Below, piece by piece: positions 15,751 through 27,100 of a stretch of 64,000 bases of DNA (the stretch's first letter is position 1; every line of letters starts with the position of its first letter). The translations under genes were made by a program, and so were the position numbers. Under the pieces are notes generated by a model that did no database searches, was not told the DNA's origin, and was given only the letters and a program-made list of their open reading frames with translations. Source of the stretch: Pseudomonadota bacterium (GTDB lineage Bacteria > Pseudomonadota > Alphaproteobacteria > Rhizobiales > Xanthobacteraceae); contig JAEXYA010000007.1 of NCBI GenBank assembly GCA_023451825.1, positions 1-64,000 on the forward strand, in the 5' to 3' direction.

Positions 15751-18246
15751 ATGTCCACCGTTCTAGAGCCAGATTTCGCCAGCATCAGAAAGCCCGCCTT
15801 TCTGGTTGGCGGCGGGGCGTGCGCAGGCCTGATTGCCGATAAAAACTGGGCCGAAACACCCTTGGGGCCCATGCGAAGCTGGCCGCCGTGTCTGAAGAAC
15901 GCGCTCGCTTTGCTGCTCCGATCACACGTGCCGATCGTGATGCTCTGGGGCCAAGAAGGCGTTATGCTCTACAACGACGCCTATTCTGGTTTCGCGGGTG
16001 GTCGGCACCCGCAACTTCTCGGATCCAATGTGCGCGAAGGCTGGCCAGAAGTCGCCGACTTCAATGACAATGTCATGAAGGTCGGGCTGTCTGGCAGGAC
16101 GCTGCATTATCGCGATCATGAACTGACACTGCACCGCCACGGCACGCCGGAGCGGGTCTGGATGAATCTCGACTATTCGCCGGTCCTGAATGACGATGGC
16201 GATCCGGCAGGTGTGATCTGCATTCTCGCAGAGACGACGCAGCGTGTGACAGCAGATCGACAGTCCGCATTTCTGTTGTCTCTGTCGGACGAATTGCGGC
16301 CGTTGACGACCCCGGCCGACATCATGCGGTTGACGGCTGATCGAATCGGCGAATGGCTCGGTGCGAGCCGGGTGTTTTACGCGGAAATCGCAAGCGGCCG
16401 CATGACCGTCGAACGTGACTTCATCAATGGTGTCGATACGATCGTCGGCGAGCATTCGCTCGAAGCGTTCGGTCCTGACCTCCTGGCGGCCTACAAAATC
16501 GGGACGCCGGTCGTTGTCCGTGACGTCAGCAAGGATGAACGCCTGAGCAGGGAGGCTCGCGCTGGACTAACTTCACGGCAAGTTGGCGCGTTCATCGATG
16601 TGGTCCTGTTCGAGGAAGCCAAGTGGGTGGGTCTTCTCGCGGTACAAAGCGCGACTCCTCGCGTTTGGACAGCGGCCGAGGAAATTCTCGTCCAGGAAGT
16701 TGGTGAGCGTGTCAAAATCGCAGTCGAACGTGCGCGTGCCGAGAGAGATCGTCTTTGGGACTTGTCTCAAGACATGTTTGCCCGGGCCGACTTCGGCGGC
16801 ATGATGTCGGCGGTAAGCCCGGCCTGGACGCAAGTCCTGGGCTGGAGCGAGAATGAGCTCCTAACGCGCGGTTATGCGACGTTTATGCATCCGGATGATG
16901 AGCCTCGAACGATCGAGGCAATCAGAAAAATGGCTCAGACTCGTCAGCCCACAAGGTTCGAGAACCGCATCGCTACCCGCGATGGAGCCTGGAAACCTAT
17001 TGAGTGGACGGTCGCGCCTGAGCCAGATGGCATCAACTTTGTTGCTGTCGGACGCGATTTGAGCGAGGCAAAGGCGCGCGAGGCCGAATTGGTGTCGGCA
17101 CAAGAAGCGCTACGCCAAAGCCAGAAGATGGAGGCGGTCGGCCAACTCACCGGCGGCATCGCGCATGATTTCAACAATATGCTTACAGGCGTCCTAGGCG
17201 GTCTCGACCTCATCAAGCGCAATATTGCGACCGGGAAGATGGAGCGCGTGGATAAGTATATCGACGCAGCTACGACATCCGCTCAACGTGCCGCCGCGTT
17301 GACGTCCCGTTTGCTCGCATTCGGTCGCAGGCAATCCCTCGATCTGAAGGGGACGAATGTCAACGCTCTCGTGACCGGGATGGAGGATCTGCTTCATCGC
17401 ACGCTTGGAGAGCAGACGGCGCTGGAAGTTCATCTCGCGGATGATCTCTGGCCTGCATATACGGACGTCAATCAGCTTGAGAGCGCGCTGCTCAATCTCT
17501 GCATCAATGCGCGTGATGCGATGCCGGATGGTGGCAAGCTCATCATCGAGACTGACAACACCGCATTGGATGAACAATACACGCGAGATTACTCCGAGAT
17601 CGAATCTGCCGAGTATGTCAGGTTGAGCGTGACCGATACCGGGACCGGAATGTCGGCCTCGACGATCGACAAAGTGTTTGAGCCGTTCTACACGACGAAG
17701 CCCGTCGGTCAGGGCACCGGTCTCGGCCTTTCGATGATCTACGGCTTTGCCCGTCAAGCCGGTGGCCATGTCCGAATCTACAGCGAGCCCGGTAAAGGAA
17801 CGACCGTTAAGTTATTCCTGCCCAGATTCACGGGCGAAACCGACGTTGCGCCTCTCGCCAAAGCGGACACACCGCGGGGCGCGGGCGAAACCGTTCTGAT
17901 CGTTGAAGATGATCCTTCGGTTCGCCTGATCGTGGGAGAGGTGCTCGAGGAACTTGGCTATGGCGCTATCGAAGCGGTCGATGGAACCGCCGCTATTCCG
18001 ATCCTGCAGTCCAGCCAACGCATCGATCTTCTGATTACAGACGTCGGTCTACCCGGCTTGAACGGACGCCAACTAGCAGAGATCGCTCGCCAGTCTCGAC
18101 CTCACCTGAAGGTCCTGTTCATTACCGGATATGCGCAGAAAGCCGCGGTCCGCTCGGGATTTCTAGACCCGGGCATGGAGATGATGACCAAGCCATTTGC
18201 TCTCGATGCATTAGCTACAAAGATCCGCGACATTCTAACAAGTTGA
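15751..18246 (+). CDS. PAS/GAF/PAS hybrid histidine kinase with C-terminal receiver
   Basis: An 831-residue soluble hybrid kinase. It starts with a PAS-like sensor segment (about 25-155, W-A-E-T-P-L-G-P-M-R-S-W-P), then GAF (about 170-320), PAS (about 330-445), HisKA (G-G-I-A-H-D-F-N-N-M, His472), HATPase (E-P-F-Y-T-T-K-P-V-G-Q-G-T-G-L-G-L-S) and a receiver (Asp764 in L-I-T-D-V-G-L-P). Its first 330 residues have the same architecture and recognisable sequence similarity to the kinase at 60133-62103. No transmembrane helix is seen. No output regulator is adjacent, so its phosphoryl partner is unknown. Confidence 0.92.
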   Translation: MSTVLEPDFASIRKPAFLVGGGACAGLIADKNWAETPLGPMRSWPPCLKNALALLLRSHVPIVMLWGQEGVMLYNDAYSGFAGGRHPQLLGSNVREGWPEVADFNDNVMKVGLSGRTLHYRDHELTLHRHGTPERVWMNLDYSPVLNDDGDPAGVICILAETTQRVTADRQSAFLLSLSDELRPLTTPADIMRLTADRIGEWLGASRVFYAEIASGRMTVERDFINGVDTIVGEHSLEAFGPDLLAAYKIGTPVVVRDVSKDERLSREARAGLTSRQVGAFIDVVLFEEAKWVGLLAVQSATPRVWTAAEEILVQEVGERVKIAVERARAERDRLWDLSQDMFARADFGGMMSAVSPAWTQVLGWSENELLTRGYATFMHPDDEPRTIEAIRKMAQTRQPTRFENRIATRDGAWKPIEWTVAPEPDGINFVAVGRDLSEAKAREAELVSAQEALRQSQKMEAVGQLTGGIAHDFNNMLTGVLGGLDLIKRNIATGKMERVDKYIDAATTSAQRAAALTSRLLAFGRRQSLDLKGTNVNALVTGMEDLLHRTLGEQTALEVHLADDLWPAYTDVNQLESALLNLCINARDAMPDGGKLIIETDNTALDEQYTRDYSEIESAEYVRLSVTDTGTGMSASTIDKVFEPFYTTKPVGQGTGLGLSMIYGFARQAGGHVRIYSEPGKGTTVKLFLPRFTGETDVAPLAKADTPRGAGETVLIVEDDPSVRLIVGEVLEELGYGAIEAVDGTAAIPILQSSQRIDLLITDVGLPGLNGRQLAEIARQSRPHLKVLFITGYAQKAAVRSGFLDPGMEMMTKPFALDALATKIRDILTS

Positions 18247-18615
18247 TATAGCGGCGGTCTGTTCGATCGGAAGAGCAGTACAGTCTTTGCTGCAGGTCGG
18301 ATCGTTGTCTATGCTCAATGCTTCGGCGTTTGTGCTATTGGCCGAGCAAACTGCAGCCAGTTCACGGTCTCCACCGCAATGACTGGTGTTGGCGCAAAAG
18401 TGGACATCCACTATCGCGGCTGATTGTTGATTTTGCATGCGTAGCAATGAAGCGCTGTCGCTCACGGGCGTTGTCAAAATGGAATAGAGACGGTTGTAAT
18501 AGTAAGTTGATACAGCCGTGTACGCGGCGTGAATCCCCCAGCATCCGTCGTGAAAGTGTAATGATTGCGCAGTAACCGTCCCAGCGGCTTGTCCTTGCTG
18601 GGCGACGATCTACAG
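18247..18615. other. Non-coding gap carrying repeat copy 2
   Basis: About 370 bases between the hybrid kinase and the STN-domain gene. It contains the second dispersed repeat copy (18378-18407). The region should hold the promoter of the STN/sigma/FecR genes, but no clear consensus promoter was found. If the STN gene starts at a TTG at 18565 the gap is 50 bases shorter. Confidence 0.5.
18378..18407 (+). repeat. Dispersed intergenic repeat, copy 2
   Basis: A 30-base copy with core tggcgcaaaa and gtggacat, preceded by aatgactggtgt. It lies upstream of the STN/ECF/FecR/haemagglutinin module in the same orientation as copy 3, which lies downstream of it. Confidence 0.6.
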
Positions 18616-19389
18616 ATGTTCCTACGCACTGACGAGATCTGCGACAGACAAAGCGAACTTGCTGATCGCGTAGGACGCCTCTATTTCGCGCTCTTAGAGG
18701 CGTTGCACTCTGCAAGGTCCTTGAGATCCCTCGCGGCCGCCATGTTGAGCATCTTGATGGTGACGGCAATGCCGAGTGAAGCATTCTCCCAAGCCGCCCG
18801 CGACAAAGAAATCGAGTTCGACATTCCGGCCAAGCCGTTGGCCGCGGCTCTCCAGCATTATGGGGTAGCGAGCGGGGTCGAGGTTTTTTATGATGGATCG
18901 CTGGCCCTGGGGCAGGGCTCGGCAAGTGTAAGGGGGCGGTTTACGGCTCTCGACGGTTTGAGGGAGTTGCTCCGCGGAACGTCATATCTACCTCGCGAGA
19001 CCGGCATCCCCAACACGCTGACCATCGTACCCGGTCCCGCCGTCGATACGCTACGTGCGTCTTTCGCGCGCTATCAGCCTTATTTCGCCGACATCCAGGA
19101 ATGGCTGAGCACGGCGCATTGTCTGGACGACACAGCCGCGACGACAGGGACAGCGATCAGATTCCAGCTATGGCTTGATCGATCCGGCAACGTGTCGCAG
19201 GCAAAAGTTCTCGGGCGAGATCGGGCCATCCCGATCTACCAGCGGTTCGAGCAGCGGATGCGCGGGCTCAATATCGGCAAGGCGCCGCCGAATGGGCTGC
19301 CTCAACCTGTTACTATGGTGGCCTATCCTCCGTCGGCCGAAGACATCGCTGCGTGTTCCGAAATCAAGTCTTCGCAGGGCGGGCGATGA
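18616..19389 (+). CDS. STN-domain protein with TonB-like C-terminal domain
   Basis: A 257-residue exported protein if started at the ATG at 18616 (a TTG at 18565 would add 17 residues; ATG at 18742 would leave only the signal core). A hydrophobic segment around L-A-A-A-M-L-S-I-L-M-V-T-A-M is followed by a likely cleavage site. Then comes an STN (secretin/TonB short N-terminal) domain, about residues 65-140: E-F-D-I-P-A-K-P-L-A-A-A-L through T-L-T-I-V-P-G. The C-terminal half (about 150-240) resembles a TonB C-terminal domain: I-R-F-Q-L-W-L-D-R-S-G-N-V and P-Q-P-V-T-M-V. STN domains normally sit on TonB-dependent transducers and touch FecR-type anti-sigma factors. Here STN stands without a receptor, just upstream of sigma and anti-sigma genes. 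Confidence 0.82.
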   Translation: MFLRTDEICDRQSELADRVGRLYFALLEALHSARSLRSLAAAMLSILMVTAMPSEAFSQAARDKEIEFDIPAKPLAAALQHYGVASGVEVFYDGSLALGQGSASVRGRFTALDGLRELLRGTSYLPRETGIPNTLTIVPGPAVDTLRASFARYQPYFADIQEWLSTAHCLDDTAATTGTAIRFQLWLDRSGNVSQAKVLGRDRAIPIYQRFEQRMRGLNIGKAPPNGLPQPVTMVAYPPSAEDIAACSEIKSSQGGR

Positions 19390-19435
19390 CACGCATCGTG
19401 TCCAACGCACCAGCAAACAGGCGTGGCGGGGCGGT

Positions 19436-19996
19436 ATGAGCGATGTCAGCCGCGAACGCCTGCGGCACGTATTCCTGCAGGGCTATGACGACCTTAAAGT
19501 CCGGTTAGCCAGGCGGCTGGGTTCGTCCGAACTCGCCGGCGATGCGCTACAGGACACATGGCTGCGGATCGAGCGTGCGGCCATCGGGCCTGTCGCACGG
19601 CCGAAGCCATATATTTTCCGTATTGCCTATAATATCGCGCTGGGACGGCTACGCGGAGAGCGAGATATGGTGACGTTAGAGGAGGTGAGAGAGGAATTAC
19701 ACCTCGTCGATGAAGCTCCGTCTCCTTCGCAAGTGGTGGAAGCGCGGATAGACTTCGATCTGCTGCTTCGTGCCGCCGAGGAACTTCCTCCTCGCCAACG
19801 AGACATCCTGTTCGCCGTGCGTCTCGATGGCGTGCCACTGCAGGAGATTGCACATAGGTTCGGCATTCCGGAGCGCACGGTGGCGCGTGAGCTGCGCCGC
19901 GCGCTTCTGCATTGTGCAGCACGTGTCGATCGTAGATCGCACCAACGTCGTGGCCCCCGTGCTGCGGACGAGATCAAAGATAATGATGACGAATGA
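19436..19996 (+). CDS. ECF-family RNA polymerase sigma factor (FecI-like)
   Basis: A 186-residue ECF sigma factor. Region 2 covers about residues 15-80 (A-G-D-A-L-Q-D-T-W-L-R-I-E, then P-K-P-Y-I-F-R-I-A-Y-N-I-A); region 4 covers about 115-170 (L-P-P-R-Q-R-D-I-L-F, then L-Q-E-I-A-H-R-F-G-I-P-E-R-T-V). Start at ATG 19436; in-frame sequence upstream overlaps the STN gene and is not sigma-like. It overlaps the FecR gene by about 14 nt, the usual FecI-FecR coupling. It is expected to direct transcription of this module, especially the giant haemagglutinin gene. Confidence 0.92.
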   Translation: MSDVSRERLRHVFLQGYDDLKVRLARRLGSSELAGDALQDTWLRIERAAIGPVARPKPYIFRIAYNIALGRLRGERDMVTLEEVREELHLVDEAPSPSQVVEARIDFDLLLRAAEELPPRQRDILFAVRLDGVPLQEIAHRFGIPERTVARELRRALLHCAARVDRRSHQRRGPRAADEIKDNDDE

Positions 19997-21026
19997 CCGA
20001 AGCGGGGAAAATGACCGATGCGGTGGCGGGAGCGGCGGTATGACGGGTGATCATCTGTCTCATCCTAGCCAACTGGATGACGAAGCTTGCGTGTGGGTCG
20101 AGCGTTTCGCCACGGGCAAAGGCCGTCGCGACGACGTATCTGCCCTTAAAGAATGGATGGCGCGCAGTCCTGCACATGCTGAAGCCTTCGACCGCATCAG
20201 TCGAACATGGTCGTCGCTCGATGTCGTCGGTACGACGTTGGCGACAGCGGGCCTAATCTCGCGTGGCCGCACACAAGCGCGACCTGCTACTGCACGTGTC
20301 AGCGTCGGGCGACGTGCGTTTCTCGGTGGCGCATTGGCCGCATCGGCAGCGGGCGTCGCAGTCGCCATGGTGCGGCCACCTCTGGATCTGTGGCCCTCGC
20401 TGCGTGAATTGACAGCTGACATCCGCACGCGGCCCGGTGAGCGGCGGAAGTTGGCTTTCGATCAACATGTGTCGATCGATATGAATACGCGCACCAGTGT
20501 CACAATGGGACCCACGGGGTCCGAAGCGAGACTGGTGACCGGTGAGGTCACGGTCTCCGCGATGCGTACCGAAACGGGTTTCGTGCTTGCAGCCATGGAT
20601 GGTCGCGTCATCGCTGGCGATGCGCGGTTCAATGTCCGCATCACTGACGACGATGCCGTTTGCGCCACGTGTATCGCCGGCAGTTTGCGCGTGGAACAAC
20701 ACGCCAAAGCGATCTCGCTGACCGCAGGAGAGCAGGTCACTTATTCAGATTCGGGGATGGCAGAGCCCGCAAAAATCGATCCGGGCACGGTGACGGCCTG
20801 GAACGACGGCATCGTCGTGTTCGACGCCGCTCCTGTCTCGCAGGTGATCACGGAGATCAACCGCTATCGTCCCGGAAAAATCATTCTGACAAATGACGAA
20901 TTGGGGCGCCGTCTGTTCAGCGCACGGCTCCGTGTCGAGAATATCGGCAATGTGGTGCGGCAAATCGAACTTGCATTTAACGCACGGGCCCGCGCCTTGC
21001 CGGGGGGCATCACGCTGCTCGGTTAG
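19983..21026 (+). CDS. FecR-family anti-sigma factor / sigma regulator
   Basis: A 347-residue FecR-type regulator. The cytoplasmic DUF4880 segment (about residues 25-75, C-V-W-V-E-R-F, then S-P-A-H-A-E-A-F-D-R-I-S-R-T-W) would hold the sigma factor. A single transmembrane stretch preceded by G-R-R-A-F-L-G-G-A-L-A (about residues 115-135) is followed by the periplasmic FecR domain (V-S-I-D-M-N-T-R-T-S-V through A-G-E-Q-V-T-Y) and a C-terminal STN-interacting region (I-N-R-Y-R-P-G-K-I). ATG at 19983 or 19986 overlaps the sigma gene; ATG at 20040 is an alternative. The RR before the hydrophobic stretch is Tat-like and unusual. Confidence 0.9.
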   Translation: MMTNDRSGENDRCGGGSGGMTGDHLSHPSQLDDEACVWVERFATGKGRRDDVSALKEWMARSPAHAEAFDRISRTWSSLDVVGTTLATAGLISRGRTQARPATARVSVGRRAFLGGALAASAAGVAVAMVRPPLDLWPSLRELTADIRTRPGERRKLAFDQHVSIDMNTRTSVTMGPTGSEARLVTGEVTVSAMRTETGFVLAAMDGRVIAGDARFNVRITDDDAVCATCIAGSLRVEQHAKAISLTAGEQVTYSDSGMAEPAKIDPGTVTAWNDGIVVFDAAPVSQVITEINRYRPGKIILTNDELGRRLFSARLRVENIGNVVRQIELAFNARARALPGGITLLG

Positions 21027-21148
21027 ACGGGCGCGACAGATTCTTTTCGATCGGCGTGTCAGTTTCCGGCGGCGCTGGCCATCAGCACATTGAAGGGGCG
21101 TGTTTGGCACGGCCCACAGTGCAAGCCACACATCGAAAAGGCGCCTCG

Positions 21149-24100
21149 ATGCCCGTCCGAGACATGATTGCTCCCGCCCATATCGCCAGCCTGTTCATTC
21201 AGCGGTCCGCTTTACTGGCGACCGTCAGTGTCTCGGCGCTGTTTGCGATCGGTTCGGATGCGTCAGCGCGTGCGCTCAATGGCTCCGGTGTGTCTGCATC
21301 ACCCGCAACGATCGCCGCGGGGCAGGCGCAGGCTGCACAGGCAACTGCGTCGCGCGCCGCGCAGGACGCACAGGACGCCATGAATCGTGCGACAGCCGCA
21401 ATCCGCGCGGTGCAGGCGAGCCAGCAGGCAGCACGCGACGCCGCGCGCGCGCAACCGAATGTGGCCATCCCCAATGGACTCGTGCCGGGCGGGCTTCAGG
21501 TCGGGACGGGCCTGTGGCAGGGCGCCAATAGGCCAACCGAGAGTGCGGCTGGCGAGCGGACGACCGTCACCGTGAAACAACTCGAGCAGAAAGCCATCCT
21601 TGAATGGAATAGCTTTAATGTCGGCGCTAAGACGGATCTGTATTTCGATCAGCGTGCCGGCGGCACCAAATCGGCGGAATGGATCGTCCTCAACCGCGTG
21701 CTCGATTCGTCTAGCGCGCCGAGCAGAATCCTGGGCTCGATCAAGGCTGATGGACAGGTCTATGTCGTCAACCGCAACGGCATCGTTTTCGGTGGGGGCA
21801 GCCAGGTCAATGTTGGCTCTTTCATAGCTTCCTCGCTCCGCCTGACGAACGAACAGTTCATGGCGGGCATCGCGAAGCCGCTGCAGGTGGGCGGCAGCGC
21901 CGAGAATAGCTATTCGCCCCCGACCTTCGGTGAGCACGGTCCGGCCGTCAGGTTGGATTTGACTTCTGGCAACCAGACGCATCCCGCTGCTGTGCCGGGA
22001 CGGCCGCCTGGCGACGTCACGGTCGAGGCAGGAGCGGTGATTTCTGCTGCGGTAGGCGGTAAGGCCATGCTGTTTGCACCGCACGTCAATAATGGTGGCA
22101 CGATTTCGGCGCAGAATGGCCAGGTCATCATGGCCGCAGGCGAACAGGTCTATCTCGCCCCATCCACAACCGTGCACGGACTGGACGTCGCGGTATCGGC
22201 ATTCATGCCATGGCTGATCCCCGGCAGCGCGCCGTTCATGGCTCCAGGGCCAAATCCCGGCTTTCCATTTCTGTTGGAGTTACAGGACCGCGTCCTCGCC
22301 GTCATGGATCAGCGTGCCGCCGAAGTCGGCTACCGTGTGACGAATACGGGTGTCGTCACTTCCACCCGTGGCGATATCACGCTGCAGGGACGGGAAATCG
22401 TTCAGGCAGGCGTTCTTTATGCCAATACGGCGCTGAACAATTTGGGCGGCTCAGTGCGTCTGCAAGCATGGTCGCAGGGCGCGCTGAGCTATTTCATCGA
22501 CGATGCACCGATGCTCAGGAGCTGGAAGTCCGGAACGCTGACGCTCGCGGAAAACAGCGTCGTTTCGGTCCAGCCCGATCTCAGCGATATCAGCCTGATC
22601 GAAGGCAGCGCGCTCAAAACGCGCTACGAGCCCGGCCGCGTGGAGATGCGTGGCAACGAGATCAACATCAAATCCGGCGCCAGTGTGATCGTGCCGGCGG
22701 GCAATATCAACATTCTCGCCAGTGCAAACCCGACGGCGCCACTGGAACCGAATTCCGGACTGGGCGGCATTGTCGATGGCAGCACGGTCAACATCGAAAC
22801 GAATGCGTATCTCAGCGTCGCGGGCCTTCTCGATATCTCCATCGCGATGGAGCGCAACATTGTAGACGCCACGCTTGGCATCAACGAATTGCGCGACAGT
22901 CCGCTCTACCGTGAGACGGCGTTGCGCGGCCTCAAGATCAAGGTGGATCGACGCAATAGCGGCATCTTTACCGATGGTGTGATGGCGGGCGTGGAGTGGG
23001 GTGGAAAGCCCGGCGAATGGACGGGATCGCGGCTCGCCGATCTCTCGGCGTGGATCGGCAATGGCAAGACCGATCTCGGTGAGCTTTCCACGATTGGCGG
23101 TTCCATCTACATCAAGTCCGGCGGCTCGATCGTCACCCGGCCAGGCTCGATCATGGATATCGCTGGCGGCTCGGTGCGCTACCGGGATGGCTGGATCTCG
23201 ACGACAAAACTGCTCGGTGCGGACGGGCGCATCTATGACATCGGCGCCGCAAGACCCGATCAGATGTACTTCGCGGCGTCCAACGGTTTCACACGTCGTC
23301 ACGACCGATGGGGGATCACCGAAGTATGGACGACCGTATTCGACCGAAGCGGAGCGCGCTTTGAGCGCGGATACACGGAAGGCCGTAATGCCGGCACGGT
23401 AACGCTCTATGCAGGCGAAGCTTTCGCGCTCGGAGGGAAGATTTCTGCCGGCGTTGTCACCGGCGAGCGACAAGCGTCGGGTAACGGGGCCGTCGCAGGC
23501 ACGCTCACCATCGGGGACGATCAGGTGGCCAATGCCGGTTGGACGCCTGACCATGTGATTGTGACCGACAAGCCACTCACGCTCGCGGACGATCTAAGCA
23601 ATATCGGCAAGTTCTACGACGCTGCCACGGGCCGCACGACGCTCTATCTCGACGCGGGCATGTTGAGCGAGTCAGGTCTCGGTAAGCTGGATCTCAATGT
23701 CGGCGCCGGTTTCGATATCGCCGAGGGCGCAAAGCTCGTTCTCGATCCCGGCGCGACGCTGGCCGTCAATGGCACCGCGTCCCTCACGCTGGATCCAGTC
23801 CAGGTCAATATCGATGGCGGCATTCGGATCGCCGGTGGCACCGTCAAATTCACCGGAACGATTCATGAAGCCTCGCTTGGGGCGAAGTCGGTCATCGATG
23901 TATCTGGACAGTGGATCAACGAACTCACCGATGGCGTTTCGACAGCGCGACAACGGACCAATGGCGGCACGCTCGATCTCAGGGTCATCGCACTCAAGGT
24001 AGAGGCGGGTGCCACGCTGGATGTTTCGGGCGGGGCTCTGCTTTCGGCGCGCTCCGGGAAGATCGGTCTGAAAGTCGGCGATGCCGGCGTGATCAACCTG

Positions 24101-27100
24101 ACCAATATCGACGCAAAAAGTCTGAACCATCTCGATCTGCGCGGCTATGCGGCCGGTGCAGGTGGCAGCCTGTCGATCACGACCGATGCGGCCGTGCAGA
24201 TTGGTGGCGATGCCCCCGCGGATGAAGCCGTGATGCATATCGCAGGCTCGCTGTTTTCGGATCGCGGTTTCCGCTCTTTCGGTATCGGGACCTCGCAGGG
24301 GATCACGGTGCCCGAGGGCGCCCGTCTGAAGCAGTTGGTCACCAGCATCGACCTGAGTGCGGCGTCCGTGCTCACGGCTGCGTCAGGCACCGCGACGACC
24401 GATGTGGGACGATTGACAGTCCTTCCGCTGTGGCAACGCGCGGCTCTGGCAAATAACATTGTCGGGCTCGATGCCGACGGCGACGTCGTCATCGGTGCCA
24501 ACGCATGGATCGTTACCGATGTCCGCGGCTCGGTGGGCATCGATGGTGCAAATCTGAAGATAGACGGCAGCATCGAAGCGCCTGCGGGATCGATCACGCT
24601 CAATGCTCTTCTAGGCAATGTCACGCTCGGCAATTCCGCGGCGCTGCTGGCGCGCGGTGTGCTGGTGTACCAACCAGGCCAGGCAGGGCGCGTCTCCGGC
24701 GAAGTGCTGGATGGCGGTTCGGTGACCGTGAACGCGATCAGTTACGCGATGGGGCCGGGGACGTTGATCGACGTGTCGGGCGCAGCCGGCATGATCGATA
24801 GCGCCGAGAAGGGGGCTGGCGCGATCACGCTGAACAGCAATGGCGGTGAGATCAGCTTCGTGGGCGGCGGCGTCATTCAAGGCAGGCTGTTTGCGCGCGC
24901 GGGCGGACCGAATGCCATGGGCGGAACGCTAACGGTGTCGAACGAAGGTGTCGGCGGTGGGCCCACTGCGTTCGAGATGTTGACGGGTCTGCTCGGGAAT
25001 CTCGTCATGGACGATACCAATGGTGATGGCGAGTACACCTGGGAAGATTCTCTCGATTACGATTACAGCGGCGTCTTCGGCTTTCCGAGCGGCCGGCCGT
25101 TCATCTTCACGCGAGAATTCGTCGATGCTTTCCGGCGTACACCGAAGTTCACTGTCGCAAAGACTGTTCCCTCCGGAGGCGGATATGCTCCAGTTGATCC
25201 GACGCAATACGGATTCACAGCCCAGGATATCATCGCGCTCCGAGATCTCGTCGGCAGCGGCGGCCCCGATTGGGATCTGTTCAGCATAGGTGCAGCGCTT
25301 GCGAAAACACCTCCTGCGCCTACGCTGATCGACACCGTTGTCAACAACGGTGGCTTCGCCAATCTCTCGCTCGCAAGCGCCAGCACCATCGAACTGGACG
25401 CCGTCAATCTGTCGGTGAGCCGATCGATATCCATACGTGGCCCCGTGGTTTCGAACGGCACCAGTTCGACACTGGCGGCGCCTTATATTCAGATGATCGG
25501 CGGCGCAGCCGACGCGGCGGCGTTCCTGGCGGGGACGCTCAATCTCAAATCGGTGCAGACCGATATTCGCGACGGCAACAGCATTCGCGGATATCAACAG
25601 ACCATCCTGCAAAGCGACATCATCCGGCTTACTTCATCGCAGGCGGTTCGCACGGCAAGCCTCACCGTCGATGGCGATCTGATCCTGAAAGCCGGCGCGA
25701 TCTATCCTGACAGCAGGATCGATGCGACGATCACGGCAGGAAGCTCCATTACGGTACAGCAGAACGGAGCGGCTTCGCGACCGCTTTCCGCGGCGGGATC
25801 GTTGACGCTGCAGGCGCCGATTATCACCCAGGGCGGCACGTTGCTGGCGCCTTTCGGCTCGATCTCCCTCGATGCGAGCGACAGCCTGGCACTCACCGCC
25901 GGTAGTGTGACCTCGGTCTCGGGCGCTGGGCTGCACGCGCTATACGGCACGCTGATGAATGGTGAGACCTGGCAGGTCGATCCAGGCACGGGAGCGCCGG
26001 TCATGGTCACGGCTCCGCCGGAAAAGCGGATCACCCTGAAGGGCGCCAATGTCGCGGTCCGAAGCGGGGCCGTCGTGGATATCACCGGCGGCGGTGACCT
26101 TCGTGCCTGGGAATTCGTGCCCGGTCCGGGCGGCTCGCATGACATCCTGAACATGCCGGGCATGTTCGCGATCCTGCCGTCGCAGGCTTCTGCTGCGTCC
26201 GATACGGGGCAGCGCGTCTGGCTGGCTGGCGGCAATGGCCTTGCTGCCGGATGGTACACGCTGTTGCCGGCGCGATACGCGCTGTTGCCAGGCGCTTATG
26301 CCGTTCAGATGGTGAAAGGCAGCGAGAGCACATTCTCCGCGGTTCGCACCAATATTCTCGCGGATGGCACGACGCTGATGTCGGGGCGTCTTGGCGATTC
26401 ATTTTCCGGCACTGCGAATGAGCTAGGGTCGTCATGGCGTGTGATGTCCGGCACCGTGCTGCGGCAATACACGGAATACAACGAAGCATCGGCCAACTCA
26501 TTCTTCGCGTCAGAGACCTTCAAGCTCGCGCAGTATCGTGAGAACGGCCAGAATATCGTGACGCCGCGGTCGCCGATCGACGCAGGCTCGGTTGTGTTCA
26601 AGGCTACTCAGGCGCTGACCCTCGACGGAAGTCTCAAGTCGTCGGCGCCGGGTGGCCGTGGCGGGTTGGTCGATATCGTTGCCGCCAAGATTGCCGTGCT
26701 GGGTGCCGGACAAGATGGCGCAGACCTCAAGGCGAACGGATATCTGGTGCTCGATGCGACGAGCCTGAGCGGCTTCGGTGCGTCCAGCCTGCTGATTGGC
26801 GGCATGCGATCGGGCGACCCACGCGGCATCCGTCTCGAAGTGTCCGCCACCGATATCGTGGTTCGAAACAACGCCGCTTCGGCGCTCACCGGCCCGGAAG
26901 TCATTCTCGCGGCCAGCGGCCTCGTCGATGTCGGAGCGGGAAGCGTCATTCTCGCCAGAGGCGAGGCTACAGGCCGAACCGGCGACATCATTGTAAAGCC
27001 GCAAGTCGCGGCGGTCATGACGGATCCCGATGGCTGGGATGACGGCAATCCCGCGGATGACGTCGTGCTAACGCCGTCGAAGGACTACGGCGCCCTGATC

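Noticed and set aside
21056..21148. Upstream start for the haemagglutinin
   Set aside because: The 31 added residues are not signal-like; the start at 21149 leads directly into the signal region.
22451..23554. Long minus-strand open frame inside the haemagglutinin gene
   Set aside because: It is antisense to the conserved repeat-rich plus-strand gene, has no family resemblance, and long shadow frames are expected in GC-rich sequence.
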